Shown piece after piece: positions 35,941-44,958 of a stretch of 64,000 bases of DNA (the first letter of the stretch is position 1; each line of letters starts with the position of its first letter). The DNA is from an uncultured Porphyromonadaceae bacterium (GTDB taxonomy: Bacteria; Bacteroidota; Bacteroidia; Bacteroidales; UBA11471). The position numbers and the translations under genes were made by a program. The notes beneath the pieces are model-generated. The model saw only the letters and a program-made list of their open reading frames with translations. It did no database searches and was not told the DNA's origin. Location: contig UQOX01000003.1 in assembly GCA_900542765.1 (NCBI GenBank), forward strand, positions 1-64,000, read 5' to 3'.

Positions 35941-36017
35941 CAAATATACAATAATGGATTTGATAACGGGCTTTTGCCCCGTTAATTTTTATGGTAAAGA
36001 CAAATTGATTATTTTTG
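35941..36017. promoter_or_regulatory. Divergent -7 boxes for the SIMPL gene (minus) and yraN (plus)
   Basis: TATATTTG on the minus strand (35948-35941) and TATTTTTG on the plus strand (36010-36017) point in opposite directions within the 134-base gap. Neither has a clear -33 box. Confidence 0.4.
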
Positions 36018-36050
36018 TTGGCAAGAACCGATGATATTCGACACCACGAC

Positions 36051-36419
36051 ATGGCACGACACAACGAGACGGGAAAGAGCGGTGAAGAACGAGCTGCGGA
36101 ATATCTCCTTGCCCGTGGGTATGTCGTGCGCGATGTCAACTGGCGCAACGGCAAGTATGAACTCGATATTGTGGCTTGCAAGGACAATGTTCTGGTCGTT
36201 GTAGAGGTCAAGACCCGCACTTCGCTCGAATTCATGCGGCCCGAGGAGGCCGTGACACCGGCCAAGTGCCGCCGCATCATCGACGCGGCCGATGCCTATG
36301 TGCGCCATTTTGACTTGCCCCATGAGGTGCGGTTCGATGTCATTGCGTTGGTAAAGAAGCCCGATGGCACCTATGATGTAGACCATATCGAAGATGCCTT
36401 TTTTCCGACATTGCGTTGA
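36051..36419 (+). CDS. YraN/UPF0102 endonuclease-like protein
   Basis: A 122-residue member of UPF0102 (YraN), with the restriction-endonuclease-like fold; a role in Holliday-junction or DNA processing has been proposed but not proved. Signature: GKSGEERAAEYLLARGYVVRDVNWR, then ELDIVACKDNVLVVVEVKTR, in which the Asp and the Glu-x-Lys form the PD-(D/E)xK-like site. ATG 36051 is chosen as the start of conservation. It heads a compact rightward operon; the next ATG begins at the base after its stop codon. Confidence 0.9.
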   Translation: MARHNETGKSGEERAAEYLLARGYVVRDVNWRNGKYELDIVACKDNVLVVVEVKTRTSLEFMRPEEAVTPAKCRRIIDAADAYVRHFDLPHEVRFDVIALVKKPDGTYDVDHIEDAFFPTLR

Positions 36420-36821
36420 ATGATTATGGATATAGAAACCTTGCGCGATTTTTGCCTTTCATTGCCGGCGGCGACCGAATGTTTCCCGTTCGACGAGAAT
36501 GTCTTGGTTTTCAAGGTGGGGGGAAAGATGTTCCTTTTCACCGATTTGAGCGCGGTCGATACGTTGGCCAATGTCAAGTGCGACCCCGATCGCGCCCTTC
36601 TCTTGCGTGACCGTCATGACTATGTGCAGCCCGGTTATCACTGCAACAAGAAATATTGGAATACAGTCGACTATGGCAGGGCACATGATGACGAGATGAA
36701 GGCGTGGATATGCCATTCCTATCTCGAAGTGGTGCGTAAATTTCCACGGCGCGACAGCCCGTTCTATGTCGAGGCACTCCAAAAAATGTATCCGCAATTT
36801 TGTGAAGAAAATGACCGATGA
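36420..36821 (+). CDS. MmcQ/YjbR-family DNA-binding-like protein
   Basis: A 133-residue MmcQ/YjbR family protein (CyaY-like fold), poorly characterised. Typical features: LRDFCLSLPAATECFPF near the start, VFKVGGKMFLF, the double-basic CDPDRALLLRDRHDYVQPGYHCNKKYWNTV pattern, and CHSYLEVVRKFPRR near the end. It starts directly after the yraN stop (an ATG 6 bases later is also possible), and its 3' end overlaps birA by 11 bases. Confidence 0.88.
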   Translation: MIMDIETLRDFCLSLPAATECFPFDENVLVFKVGGKMFLFTDLSAVDTLANVKCDPDRALLLRDRHDYVQPGYHCNKKYWNTVDYGRAHDDEMKAWICHSYLEVVRKFPRRDSPFYVEALQKMYPQFCEENDR

Positions 36822-37557
36822 AAATTTGATATATCTGCCCGAGACCGATTCGACCAATGCCGAGATGCGCCGCCGCCTCGCGCTTAATGCGGCACTGCCG
36901 CATGGTACGACGGTGTGGACCGATTTCCAGTCGGCCGGCCGGGGACAACAGGGCAACAGTTGGGAAAGCGAGCGGGGGAAAAATGTGCTTTTCAGCGTCT
37001 TGCTGCGCCCGACCGCAATGGCGGCCGCCCGCTCGTTTGTGCTCTCACAACTGGTCTCGCTCTCGATTGTCGAGGTGTTGAGCCGCCATATTCCCGGTGT
37101 CACGGTGAAATGGCCCAACGATATCTATTGCGGGGACAAGAAGCTGGTGGGCATTCTCATCGAGAACGACATGCAGGGTTGTGAGGTGTCGTTCTCGATT
37201 GCCGGCATCGGAGTGAATGTCAACCAGACGCTCTTCCGCTCGCCGGCGCCCAACCCCGTTTCGATGGCTCAGGTATCGGGCGCACCCCTCGACCGCCGCA
37301 GATTGCTCGACGAGCTTGTCGACACGATTGCGGCAGCCATTGCCGGCTACACTCCCGGCGACGATGAGGCCGTCACGGAGCGATACCGCGAGATACTCTA
37401 TCGGGGCAGCGGGTTTTATCCTTATTTCGACGTGCTGGCGCAAGAACCCGTTTACGCCGAGGTCGTGAAGGTGGAGCCGTCGGGTCGCCTCACGTTGCGT
37501 ACCGATGCCGGAGAAGAGCGAAGTTACCTATTCAAGGAAATTCAGTATATAATATGA
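36811..37557 (+). CDS. birA: Biotin-[acetyl-CoA-carboxylase] ligase
   Basis: A 248-residue biotin protein ligase without the N-terminal DNA-binding domain (a monofunctional type), attaching biotin to acetyl-CoA carboxylase. Motifs: ETDSTNAEMRRRL, then the biotinyl-AMP loop SAGRGQQGNSW (GRGxxGNxW pattern), FSVLLRP, VKWPNDIYCGDKKLVGILIE and FSIAGIGVNVNQ. A short SH3-like C-terminal domain follows (VVKVEPSGRLTLRTDAGEE). ATG 36811 overlaps the previous gene. Its stop overlaps the next gene in an ATGA junction. Confidence 0.95.
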   Translation: MTDENLIYLPETDSTNAEMRRRLALNAALPHGTTVWTDFQSAGRGQQGNSWESERGKNVLFSVLLRPTAMAAARSFVLSQLVSLSIVEVLSRHIPGVTVKWPNDIYCGDKKLVGILIENDMQGCEVSFSIAGIGVNVNQTLFRSPAPNPVSMAQVSGAPLDRRRLLDELVDTIAAAIAGYTPGDDEAVTERYREILYRGSGFYPYFDVLAQEPVYAEVVKVEPSGRLTLRTDAGEERSYLFKEIQYII

Positions 37558-38825
37558 GAAGAATGATGAAAAATATCGCTTTATATGTAGTGGCGGCCTG
37601 GTGCACCGTTGTGCCGCTGAGTCTTGGCTCTTGTTCGACCCAAGACGAAATAGAGCAGGTGAAGTCCGAAAAATCATACACGCTCGATGAGGGCGAGAAC
37701 CAACTCGTCGTGGAGATACCCTGCCGCCAGGCATGGACGATTACGGGAGCCAGCGAGTGGTGCGTTCCCTCGACAACTTCGGGCCGTGGAAAGACATCGA
37801 TTTCGGTAACTGTTGAGTCAAACGGCAGTGAGGAAAACCGCACATGCACTTTGTTGGCGGTCTCCGAAGATACGCGCCACACCATAAAGATAACTCAGTA
37901 TGGCATCGAAGTAATCACCCTGCCGGTGGTATTCCATGTCTTGTATACCGACCCGAACGATTCGCTGCAATATCTCGATGCCGGCCATTTGGCCGCTTTG
38001 CTCGAAGTGGCCAACGACTGTTATGCCGGAGCCTTTGGCGGCGAAAATCTGCGGGTGAAACTGGCCTTGGCCACCGAAACACCGGCAGGTGAAGCAATGG
38101 CCGTCCCCGGGGTGGAATATGTGTTGCGGGACAACGCCGAGATGAACTGTGCCGAGTTTATGTATGACAATACCGGCAATTATGTCCGGCTGATATGGGA
38201 TCCCAATCGCTACATCAATGTCATGTGTTATCCTTTCACATCGTCTCTCGATGATGAAGACGGTGTCGTGTTGGGTATTTCACACTTCCCATACACCACT
38301 TCCGAAACCTATCTTCCCGGACTGACAACCGTTCCTTATGAATATTTGACCCTTGAAAATTTACAATATCCCTATTGCGTCTCACTGAACAGCCGGTATA
38401 TCTATGGAGAGGAAATGTATTATACCCTGCCCCATGAGCTGGGGCACTATCTGGGCCTGTACCACGTCTTCTCCGAGGACGACGACGAAGCTGTGTGCAT
38501 CGACTCCGATTATTGCAACGACACACCGAGTTACAATCGCGAAGATTACTTGCGATACCTCTCTTGGGCCTCGAAGCATCTCCCCTACGATGCATACCTT
38601 TCCGAGGCGCAGTTGCGGGAAGGGTGCAGCGGCGAGCAGTTCCGTTCGGTAAATGCCATGGACTATAATTACGGAGCACAGAACCAGTTCACGGCCGACC
38701 AGCGTACCCGCGTGCGCCACGTCTTGCGGCACAGCCCTCTGCTGCCTACCGAGCATAACGGTTATATACAGCGCAGTACCTTGCACGACGGGCCTCTCGA
38801 CCTGCCTATCGTAACCATGAAATAA
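37554..38825 (+). CDS. Zinc metzincin-type metalloproteinase lipoprotein
   Basis: A 423-residue predicted surface lipoprotein protease resembling the Bacteroidales zinc-dependent metalloproteinase lipoprotein family. The lipobox SLGSC puts the acylated Cys at residue 27. Residues about 40-125 look like a BACON/Ig-like domain (ITGASEWCVPSTTSG, then ITQYG). The catalytic domain has the full metzincin zinc motif HELGHYLGLYH (His294, Glu295, His298, His304) and a Met-turn NAMDY (Met369). It starts 4 bases before the end of birA (ATGA), and a MATE transporter gene begins 1 base after its stop, so it sits inside an otherwise housekeeping operon. Confidence 0.88.
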   Translation: MRRMMKNIALYVVAAWCTVVPLSLGSCSTQDEIEQVKSEKSYTLDEGENQLVVEIPCRQAWTITGASEWCVPSTTSGRGKTSISVTVESNGSEENRTCTLLAVSEDTRHTIKITQYGIEVITLPVVFHVLYTDPNDSLQYLDAGHLAALLEVANDCYAGAFGGENLRVKLALATETPAGEAMAVPGVEYVLRDNAEMNCAEFMYDNTGNYVRLIWDPNRYINVMCYPFTSSLDDEDGVVLGISHFPYTTSETYLPGLTTVPYEYLTLENLQYPYCVSLNSRYIYGEEMYYTLPHELGHYLGLYHVFSEDDDEAVCIDSDYCNDTPSYNREDYLRYLSWASKHLPYDAYLSEAQLREGCSGEQFRSVNAMDYNYGAQNQFTADQRTRVRHVLRHSPLLPTEHNGYIQRSTLHDGPLDLPIVTMK

Positions 38826-38826
38826 T

Positions 38827-40140
38827 ATGCGTCGGGGCGAAGGGCACAGAGAGATTTTGCGCATAGCCTTGCCGGCCATCGTCTCCAATATCACGGTGCC
38901 GCTGCTGGGGCTTGTCGATGTGGCTATTGTGGGCCATCTCGGTGCTCCTGCCTATATTGGCGCGATAGCGGTGGGGGGCATGCTCTTCAATATTTTTTAT
39001 TGGGTGTTTGCCTTTTTGCGCATGGGAACGAGCGGATTGACTTCGCAGGCCTACGGCCGGCACGACCTCGACGAGGTAACGCGCTTGCTGGTAAGGGCCT
39101 TGGGCGTAGGTGTGATGGTGGCTCTGTTGCTTATCGCTCTGCAATATCCGTTGTGCCGGACGGCGTTTCTCTTTATCGAGGCCACTCCCGAGGTGGAGCG
39201 TCTAGCTTCGCTTTATTTCCACATCTGCATTTGGGGGGCTCCTGGCGTACTGGGGCTCTATGCCTTCTCGGGTTGGTTCATCGGCATGCAAAATTCGCGT
39301 TTCCCCATGTGGATAGCCATTACGCAGAATGTGGTGAACATTGCGGCCAGCCTGTTGCTGGTCTATGTCGTGGGGTTGAAGGTCGAAGGAGTGGCGTTGG
39401 GTACGCTCATAGCCCAATATGCCGGGCTCTTTATGGCAATAGTTTTGTGGCGGCGGTTCTATAAGCCGTTGCACCGACGGCTTGACTGGCGGGCCTCGTT
39501 GGGAAACCGGGCGGCCATGACAGCCTTCTTCAAGGTGAACCGCGACATCTTCTTCCGCACTCTATGCCTGGTGGCTGTTACCCTCTACTTTACCTCGGCC
39601 GGAGCCTCGCAAGGGGAGGTCGTGCTGGCGGTCAACACTCTGCTCATGCAGTTTTTCACCCTCTTTTCCTACGTGATGGACGGGTTTGCCTATGCCGGAG
39701 AAGCCTTGGCCGGAAAATATATCGGAGCCCGCAACGAGACGTCGCTGCATCGCACCGTGCGGCAGATTTTTGCATGGGGAGGCGGATTGGCGTTGCTCTT
39801 TGTCCTCTTCTACGGAGTGGGGGGCGAGGCTTTTCTCTCGTTGCTTACCGACGACCGCTCGGTGATAGCAGCTGCCGACACTTATTTTTATTGGGCCTTG
39901 CTTATCCCTGTGGCCGGCTTTGCCGCCTTTATGTGGGACGGCATCTACATAGGTGCCACGGCCACGCGGGGCATGCTGCTGTCGATGTTTGTCGCATCAC
40001 TGCTTTTTTTCGTCATTTATCTCTCGGGACGTGCCACCTGTGGCAACCATGCTTTGTGGGGAGCCTTTATCGTCTACCTCTTCTCCCGTGGTGCGGTGCA
40101 GACGCTTCTGGCACCAAAGGTCTTGCGTGTCATGAGATGA
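38827..40140 (+). CDS. MATE-family efflux transporter (DinF-like)
   Basis: A 437-residue inner-membrane antiporter of the MATE family, probably exporting cationic drugs or toxic metabolites using a Na+ or H+ gradient. Twelve hydrophobic segments form two halves, each beginning with a typical MATE segment (LALPAIVSNITVPLLGLVDVAIVGHLG in the first, and MTAFFKVNRDIFFRTLCL in the second). The pattern is closest to the DinF branch. The gene begins 1 base after the protease gene and ends the operon. Confidence 0.9.
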   Translation: MRRGEGHREILRIALPAIVSNITVPLLGLVDVAIVGHLGAPAYIGAIAVGGMLFNIFYWVFAFLRMGTSGLTSQAYGRHDLDEVTRLLVRALGVGVMVALLLIALQYPLCRTAFLFIEATPEVERLASLYFHICIWGAPGVLGLYAFSGWFIGMQNSRFPMWIAITQNVVNIAASLLLVYVVGLKVEGVALGTLIAQYAGLFMAIVLWRRFYKPLHRRLDWRASLGNRAAMTAFFKVNRDIFFRTLCLVAVTLYFTSAGASQGEVVLAVNTLLMQFFTLFSYVMDGFAYAGEALAGKYIGARNETSLHRTVRQIFAWGGGLALLFVLFYGVGGEAFLSLLTDDRSVIAAADTYFYWALLIPVAGFAAFMWDGIYIGATATRGMLLSMFVASLLFFVIYLSGRATCGNHALWGAFIVYLFSRGAVQTLLAPKVLRVMR

Positions 40141-40407
40141 TATACCCGGCTCAATGCCGAATCCGTAACAACACAGTCGTGTCTTTCACGACTATTTGCC
40201 ATTCCCCTTTTCTGTCTGTCATTTCCGTTTTCTGTCATTCTCCGCTCGACGGGGATTCCTTGCGGAGGTGACACGTCTTAACCGGGAATCCTTGCGGTGT
40301 GCGGCCTGACGGAAAATCCGTTCCATGTCTTCCCTGCAAGAAAGTAGCCCGACAAAGAGGGATACTCGTCATGCCCATGCTCCACACGCACGGTTCTTTA
40401 TACGCTC
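40141..40407. other. Intergenic region with GC-rich repeats
   Basis: It contains a palindromic repeat copy (40233-40259) and a short tandem of ATTCCTTGCGG-like units (around 40254-40264 and 40286-40296). No gene, promoter or clean terminator is recognised. Confidence 0.5.
40233..40259. repeat. Dispersed palindromic repeat, copy 2 (inverted)
   Basis: The reverse complement matches copy 1 at 34438 in 23 of 27 bases. Confidence 0.6.
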
Positions 40408-40929
40408 CTAACTTCTCGAAGCCGACAAAATAATCGTCACCTCATTCTCGGGCGACTCAGCGCTGTTGGTAACCGCCGATATTTCAACCCGCAAATATCC
40501 GGCATCATTGATGTAACCCGTCACCGAAGAAATGACACACACCGCCTCGGTTATGACACAACTGGCACTGGGTGACGTTGCCGAGAGAATCACCCGGTCG
40601 GTATTTGTCGCATCGGCCGCAACCTCAATGTCATTTATCGTCGATTGCATATTCACGACATAATCATCGCCATTATAGGAATAATAGGAATCATATTGAA
40701 TGGAGAATTTCAACGTCTCATCTTGGGTCACCGTAAAGCCGATGGGAAGCGATGACGAGGTCTCGGCTTGGTTCGTGACCAGATTGTACCCGTCGATAAG
40801 GATTACCATCTGTCCTTCATAATATCCGGCAAGACGCACACCGTTCCACGCGGCCGGGTCGAAATTCTTCTCACACCCCACCAGCATAAGGAGGGGCAGG
40901 AAAAGAAGCAGTTTTTTTATTGTTGTCAT
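40408..40929 (-). CDS. Hypothetical lipoprotein, last gene of the PEGA/LPP20 cluster
   Basis: A 173-residue lipoprotein of unknown function. The lipobox LVGC gives the acylated Cys19, followed by EKNFDP. The mature part is rich in Ser, Thr and Val with alternating polarity and no membrane segment, which suggests a beta-sandwich; no family is recognised. It lies 68 bases downstream of the PEGA-barrel gene, so it may belong to the same transcript. Confidence 0.65.
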   Translation of the reverse strand: MTTIKKLLLFLPLLMLVGCEKNFDPAAWNGVRLAGYYEGQMVILIDGYNLVTNQAETSSSLPIGFTVTQDETLKFSIQYDSYYSYNGDDYVVNMQSTINDIEVAADATNTDRVILSATSPSASCVITEAVCVISSVTGYINDAGYLRVEISAVTNSAESPENEVTIILSASRS

Positions 40930-40997
40930 TCTTGTTCGTTTTTCAATATTTCATCACACCGACGACTCGACCTCGTCCTTTACGATGCTCTACCCCA

Positions 40998-43295
40998 TCA
41001 CCATTCACCGGAGAAGGGTATGTAAAGCACGAAGGAAGTACCGATGCGCCAACGTTTGTTGATATGACTCTCGAAAGTGTTATAAAAATCGGGCATGTTC
41101 TCATAGATATACTGCTGGTTGTAGGCCGGCCGCAAATCATGGGTATAGAAGAATGTAATATCGATGATGCGTCTTATGCAAAAGCCGAATTGTGCACCGA
41201 CTGAATAGTTGCTGCTATTTACAATATTGGCATCGACATTATCGCCTTTGTTGAAGTTATAACTGGCATGTGCTCCTATATAGGTCGCCCCCCAGTCTCC
41301 GCCGCCAAGGCGCAAACGCAAAGCCAATGAAACAGGAATCTGCGTATAAGTGGTCTTGGCATTCTCGGTATCGATTTCGTCTATTTCGGGGTCACCTTCT
41401 TCCTTCAACAATTTCCCGCCGCGGTTTTTGCCCATTTTATAGCCACCGATGTTCAGGACAGCCGTCAGCCAGGTGAACTGCTCCTGTCCCATCTTGAATG
41501 AAACATATCCGCCCATGCTGCATTTATCGGTCCACAAAATATCCCAGGCACCACCCAACGAGAAAAGGTCGCCGGCATCGTAATAGTCCATGAGACGTTT
41601 GCGTTTGGCTTTGAGATAGAGGGTCTCGGAGGTTGTCTGACCAGCTTGGACGGTTATCTCCTGCGACTTGGGTTTGTAACCGTATGAAGTGGCCATCACC
41701 GAATAACTTCCCGAACGGGCTTCGAAGAAATAGGGCGACGTGCCAACGTATGAACCGTCGATATAGATTTTCGATGACGAGGGTAATGTAGTGATTTGCA
41801 CCGTACCTGTCTGCGGTTTCGGATTTATCATCTCGGTATTGCGCTGACCGGCCACGACCACAACCGAACGGGTCACATCGTCATATCCGTATGCCTTGGC
41901 CGTGACAGAATAGCGGCCCGCTCCGGCATTATGAGTATAAGGTGCCACTCCGACGTAGATGCCATCGATATAGATTCTTGTATCGGGTATATTACTGGTG
42001 AGGACAACCGTCCCGCCACTCTGCAACGACAAATCGACGGGCAAGACCTTTCCCTCCTCCACATCGATGGTTTGAGAATGTGTCGCATACCCCTCCTTCG
42101 ACACGGTCAGGGTGTGTTGCCCGATAAGCACGTTTTTGAAAATGTTGGGCGACTCCCCCAGAAGCTGTCCATCGATGGAGACAATCGCCCCCATGGGTCG
42201 GGTGTTGATATTGATGGAGCCATAGCGGGGCACGGGAGCCGACAAGGTGATGTGCTGGTTCTCTCCTGCCCGTACCTCGATGCTCTGCTTCGACGAATAG
42301 TGCGAAGTCTTGCGGGCTTCGACGGTGTAAAGCCCGGCATTGAGACGTCCTTGCCACGACCCGACCCCTTTCAACTCTTCATTGACAAATATTTCGGCAT
42401 TTTCGGGTACGGCAATCGACACCACCGCAAAGTTGGGCGCCAAAGTGACCGATTTGCTTTGAATCGAACCGTCACCGGCAATTACGACATTTTCGGTATA
42501 AGGCTTGTACGACGCCAATTTGAACTGCAACTTATGACTTCCTTTCGGTAATCTTTCGGTGGTAAAAGGTGTCGTGCCGGCCGGTTTGTAATCGCCATCG
42601 ATATAGACTTCGGCTCCTACGGGTTCGGAGGTTATCTGCAACTGCCCATAGGCCGGACGCAGGGAAACCTGCAAGTCGGTGCGTCCCTGCGAGGAAATGG
42701 TAAACTGCCCCATATCGGTCTCATAGAGGGGGGCGACAACGCGATAGGTGTGTTTACCGTATTTGAGGAGCTGCGAGACGGAACCGCCACCCGACTCGAC
42801 CAGCATATCGTCGATATAGACCTCGGCATTGGCCGGTGTCACCGTCATCGCCACATATTGTCCGCCGGCATCTTCGTGCACGACCGTTGTCACGCGTCCC
42901 GTGGTCAGCACCATCTCGTAGGTGCGCCCCGCCTCGATGGAACATGGATAGGGATAGTCGCGCAACACGCCCAGTTGTTGATGCGAGATGGTAATCTTTC
43001 GGGCTTTCTGCGGCACATAGACCCATATCTCTCCTGTTTTCTGCATCGTGGCAACGATGCCCAACATTCCGCCATCGAAGACAAAGCCGGTCTCTTTGGT
43101 CACGACTTTTATCAATGCCGCCGTTTCGTTGTTCTGGTCACGCTTCATCGTACCTGCCGTGTTGGCCGTGAGGTCGGTCTCCAACAGGCGGAAACTCTTG
43201 ACCGAGATTTCCTGCGCCGACAAAGAATCTATGGCAAAGACAAAAAAGAGGGAAAGGAGAGAAAGGCTCCGAAAATATCTCACAAGGGCTTTCAT
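40998..43295 (-). CDS. PEGA-repeat protein with C-terminal outer-membrane-barrel-like domain
   Basis: A 765-residue exported protein. A signal peptide (about 1-27, ending SLSAQ) is followed by an N-terminal domain (30-145) and six PEGA repeats at roughly 152-212, 216-287, 292-355, 358-424, 428-490 and 496-565. Each carries a core such as AEVYIDG, TRIYIDGIYVGVAPY or SKIYIDGSYVGTSPY. After a basic stretch (KAKRKRLMDYYD) the last 190 residues look like a small outer-membrane beta barrel of alternating aromatic strands. PEGA domains are common in S-layer and envelope proteins and probably bind other envelope parts. It lies 13 bases downstream of the next gene in the cluster, so the two are cotranscribed. 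Confidence 0.82.
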   Translation of the reverse strand: MKALVRYFRSLSLLSLFFVFAIDSLSAQEISVKSFRLLETDLTANTAGTMKRDQNNETAALIKVVTKETGFVFDGGMLGIVATMQKTGEIWVYVPQKARKITISHQQLGVLRDYPYPCSIEAGRTYEMVLTTGRVTTVVHEDAGGQYVAMTVTPANAEVYIDDMLVESGGGSVSQLLKYGKHTYRVVAPLYETDMGQFTISSQGRTDLQVSLRPAYGQLQITSEPVGAEVYIDGDYKPAGTTPFTTERLPKGSHKLQFKLASYKPYTENVVIAGDGSIQSKSVTLAPNFAVVSIAVPENAEIFVNEELKGVGSWQGRLNAGLYTVEARKTSHYSSKQSIEVRAGENQHITLSAPVPRYGSININTRPMGAIVSIDGQLLGESPNIFKNVLIGQHTLTVSKEGYATHSQTIDVEEGKVLPVDLSLQSGGTVVLTSNIPDTRIYIDGIYVGVAPYTHNAGAGRYSVTAKAYGYDDVTRSVVVVAGQRNTEMINPKPQTGTVQITTLPSSSKIYIDGSYVGTSPYFFEARSGSYSVMATSYGYKPKSQEITVQAGQTTSETLYLKAKRKRLMDYYDAGDLFSLGGAWDILWTDKCSMGGYVSFKMGQEQFTWLTAVLNIGGYKMGKNRGGKLLKEEGDPEIDEIDTENAKTTYTQIPVSLALRLRLGGGDWGATYIGAHASYNFNKGDNVDANIVNSSNYSVGAQFGFCIRRIIDITFFYTHDLRPAYNQQYIYENMPDFYNTFESHINKRWRIGTSFVLYIPFSGEW

Positions 43296-43308
43296 AGAGC
43301 AATGTTTT

Positions 43309-44280
43309 TTATTCGTTTTCAGGATAAGTATCGTGTGTATCGTGCAGATATGTCGTACCGTCGGCGGTAGGTTGTCGCCACAGACGGCTATGTACGTTCA
43401 GATAATTATCGGCAATGCTCCGAATTTCGGTATCGATTTTGATTCGTAATTTTTCGGAGATGTTTCTGTTGATATTTTTCATGTCACCTCGATAATTCTC
43501 GGTCAGCGACTTTATCGTCGACACGCCCGATTCACTATAAAAGAACCCATCGAGGCAAGGGATAATGTAGGCCGGGAAGAAACCTTTGACCAACCTCCGC
43601 ATGGGAGTGTGTTCAAAAGCCAAGGTATCGCCGCAATCGGCGTAGGTGCAATAATGGGAATCCCGGTCGAAGGGAATGCCATCGAGCCAAGAGTGATACT
43701 CGATTTGGTCCTGCACGCGGTGCGTTTTCAGGGCAATGTGGCTCACGCTGTCGAGGCCGGTCACATTCAAATCGAGGTCATAATAACTCGACCAGCTGGT
43801 CGAGCCGTTGAATTTATAGGTAAAGAAAAGTTCCACGTTGCCTTGTATGCGGCAAGCACTCGTCGTGTCGGGAATGATCTCGACCCGGCGGAATATCTCT
43901 CCGAAAACGGAGACATGCTCATCGAGCACTTGATAACGGAAGGGATAATCGATTTCGGCCCTTACCAGCCGGCGTATCTCGGTACGTCCTTCGATCCCGG
44001 CCGTCACATCGGAAAATATCTCTTCGACACAACGGGCATCGAGCCCGTCATGCAACATGTGGCAGAATGCGGCATGAGCGACCGATTGACTTCGTGCCCG
44101 TGTGAGGCTCAGTCCCGGTTCGGAGACGCCCAGTTCGACATAAGGGTTCATCGGCGACATGACCCAAGCCGGCAAAGTATCCGTTCCTTGCACACGCCAC
44201 TGCATGTCGGCTGCCAAATCTTGCGACGATAGCCGCGCAAGAGAAAGTACGAAACAAACGGTGAACAGTATTTTTTTCAT
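43309..44280 (-). CDS. Exported protein with LPP20-like N-terminal region
   Basis: A 323-residue exported protein of unknown function. ATG 44280 is chosen because it opens a signal peptide (MKKILFTVCFVLSLARLSSQ). The early segment VELGVSEPGLSLTRARSQSVAHAAF has the pattern of LPP20-type domains (G-x-S followed by regularly spaced Ala and Arg in a helix). The remainder is a mix of beta strands and a C-terminal helical part (NINRNISEKLRIKIDTEIRS). It precedes the PEGA gene by 13 bases and follows a hairpin that lies only 12 bases upstream of its start. Confidence 0.65.
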   Translation of the reverse strand: MKKILFTVCFVLSLARLSSQDLAADMQWRVQGTDTLPAWVMSPMNPYVELGVSEPGLSLTRARSQSVAHAAFCHMLHDGLDARCVEEIFSDVTAGIEGRTEIRRLVRAEIDYPFRYQVLDEHVSVFGEIFRRVEIIPDTTSACRIQGNVELFFTYKFNGSTSWSSYYDLDLNVTGLDSVSHIALKTHRVQDQIEYHSWLDGIPFDRDSHYCTYADCGDTLAFEHTPMRRLVKGFFPAYIIPCLDGFFYSESGVSTIKSLTENYRGDMKNINRNISEKLRIKIDTEIRSIADNYLNVHSRLWRQPTADGTTYLHDTHDTYPENE

Positions 44281-44291
44281 ATTCTTTTTGA

Positions 44292-44329
44292 AAGAAGAAG
44301 TATCCCTCTTCGGCGGGATACTTCTTCTT
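44292..44329 (-). terminator. Hairpin between two genes of the cluster
   Basis: A perfect 15-bp stem (44292-44306 with 44315-44329) with an 8-nt UUCG-containing loop. On the minus strand it follows the 181-residue lipoprotein gene and ends 12 bases before the next ATG. The downstream T-run is weak, so it may attenuate rather than stop transcription. Confidence 0.6.
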
Positions 44330-44346
44330 GTAAGGGCAGCCTGCAA

Positions 44347-44892
44347 TTATTGCATTTTGGCCATTTCTTCTTCGAAAACTTTTTTGAACTTTTCGTAGTC
44401 ATAGTCGATGCGAAGTTTCGAGTCATCGCTTATCGAGCTATTCAAGGCTGCAAGCACATCTTCGGAAGCCAGTTCGACACACACATAGCAGGTGTAAGTG
44501 CCATTGGCATTCTTACGGTATTTCTCGCAAATCGAGTGCGAACCGGTGAGGCGTTGGTTCACTACCGTGCGGCCCAGGTCTTCATAACGTTGGGTGCTCT
44601 CGGCATCTTCACCTTTTACATAATTTTTGGCATAGTTGTCGGCCACAGCCTTGACGGTCGTGTTGATAATTGTAGCCAACTCCTGACGAGCCGATGCAGT
44701 GGCTTGTTTGCGGGCAACATCTTCGTTACCGGCAATAGCCGATGCCGATGCTCTGAAATGAGATGCCTCGGTGCGATAGCCGGGACCCGAGCAAGGGGTT
44801 TCATACACTTCGGAAGCCGATTTGGAACTTCCGCAACTCGTAACGGCAACCAGTGCCACGGCAACGAATGCCGCCATAAACATTTTCTTCAT
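44347..44892 (-). CDS. LPP20-like lipoprotein
   Basis: A 181-residue lipoprotein. ATG 44892 gives a lipoprotein signal with lipobox VTSC, acylated Cys20 and then GSSKSASE. The region FRASASAIAGNEDVARKQATASARQELA is a good LPP20-like helix (repeated Ala, Arg and Lys spacing), followed by ADNYAKNYVKGEDAEST and a beta hairpin with NANGTYTCYVCVEL. LPP20 proteins are membrane-associated lipoproteins of uncertain role. It is the second gene of the cluster, 66 bases after the 620-residue gene. Confidence 0.75.
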   Translation of the reverse strand: MKKMFMAAFVAVALVAVTSCGSSKSASEVYETPCSGPGYRTEASHFRASASAIAGNEDVARKQATASARQELATIINTTVKAVADNYAKNYVKGEDAESTQRYEDLGRTVVNQRLTGSHSICEKYRKNANGTYTCYVCVELASEDVLAALNSSISDDSKLRIDYDYEKFKKVFEEEMAKMQ

Positions 44893-44958
44893 AACTCCCT
44901 GCCCTGGATTGTGTCGGGCACAACTTTTAATAAATAATAAATTGGTAAGGTTTTTCAA

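Noticed and set aside
36015..36050. An upstream start for the YraN protein
   Set aside because: The extra residues are not typical of the family, and they lie on top of a promoter box. ATG 36051 fits better.
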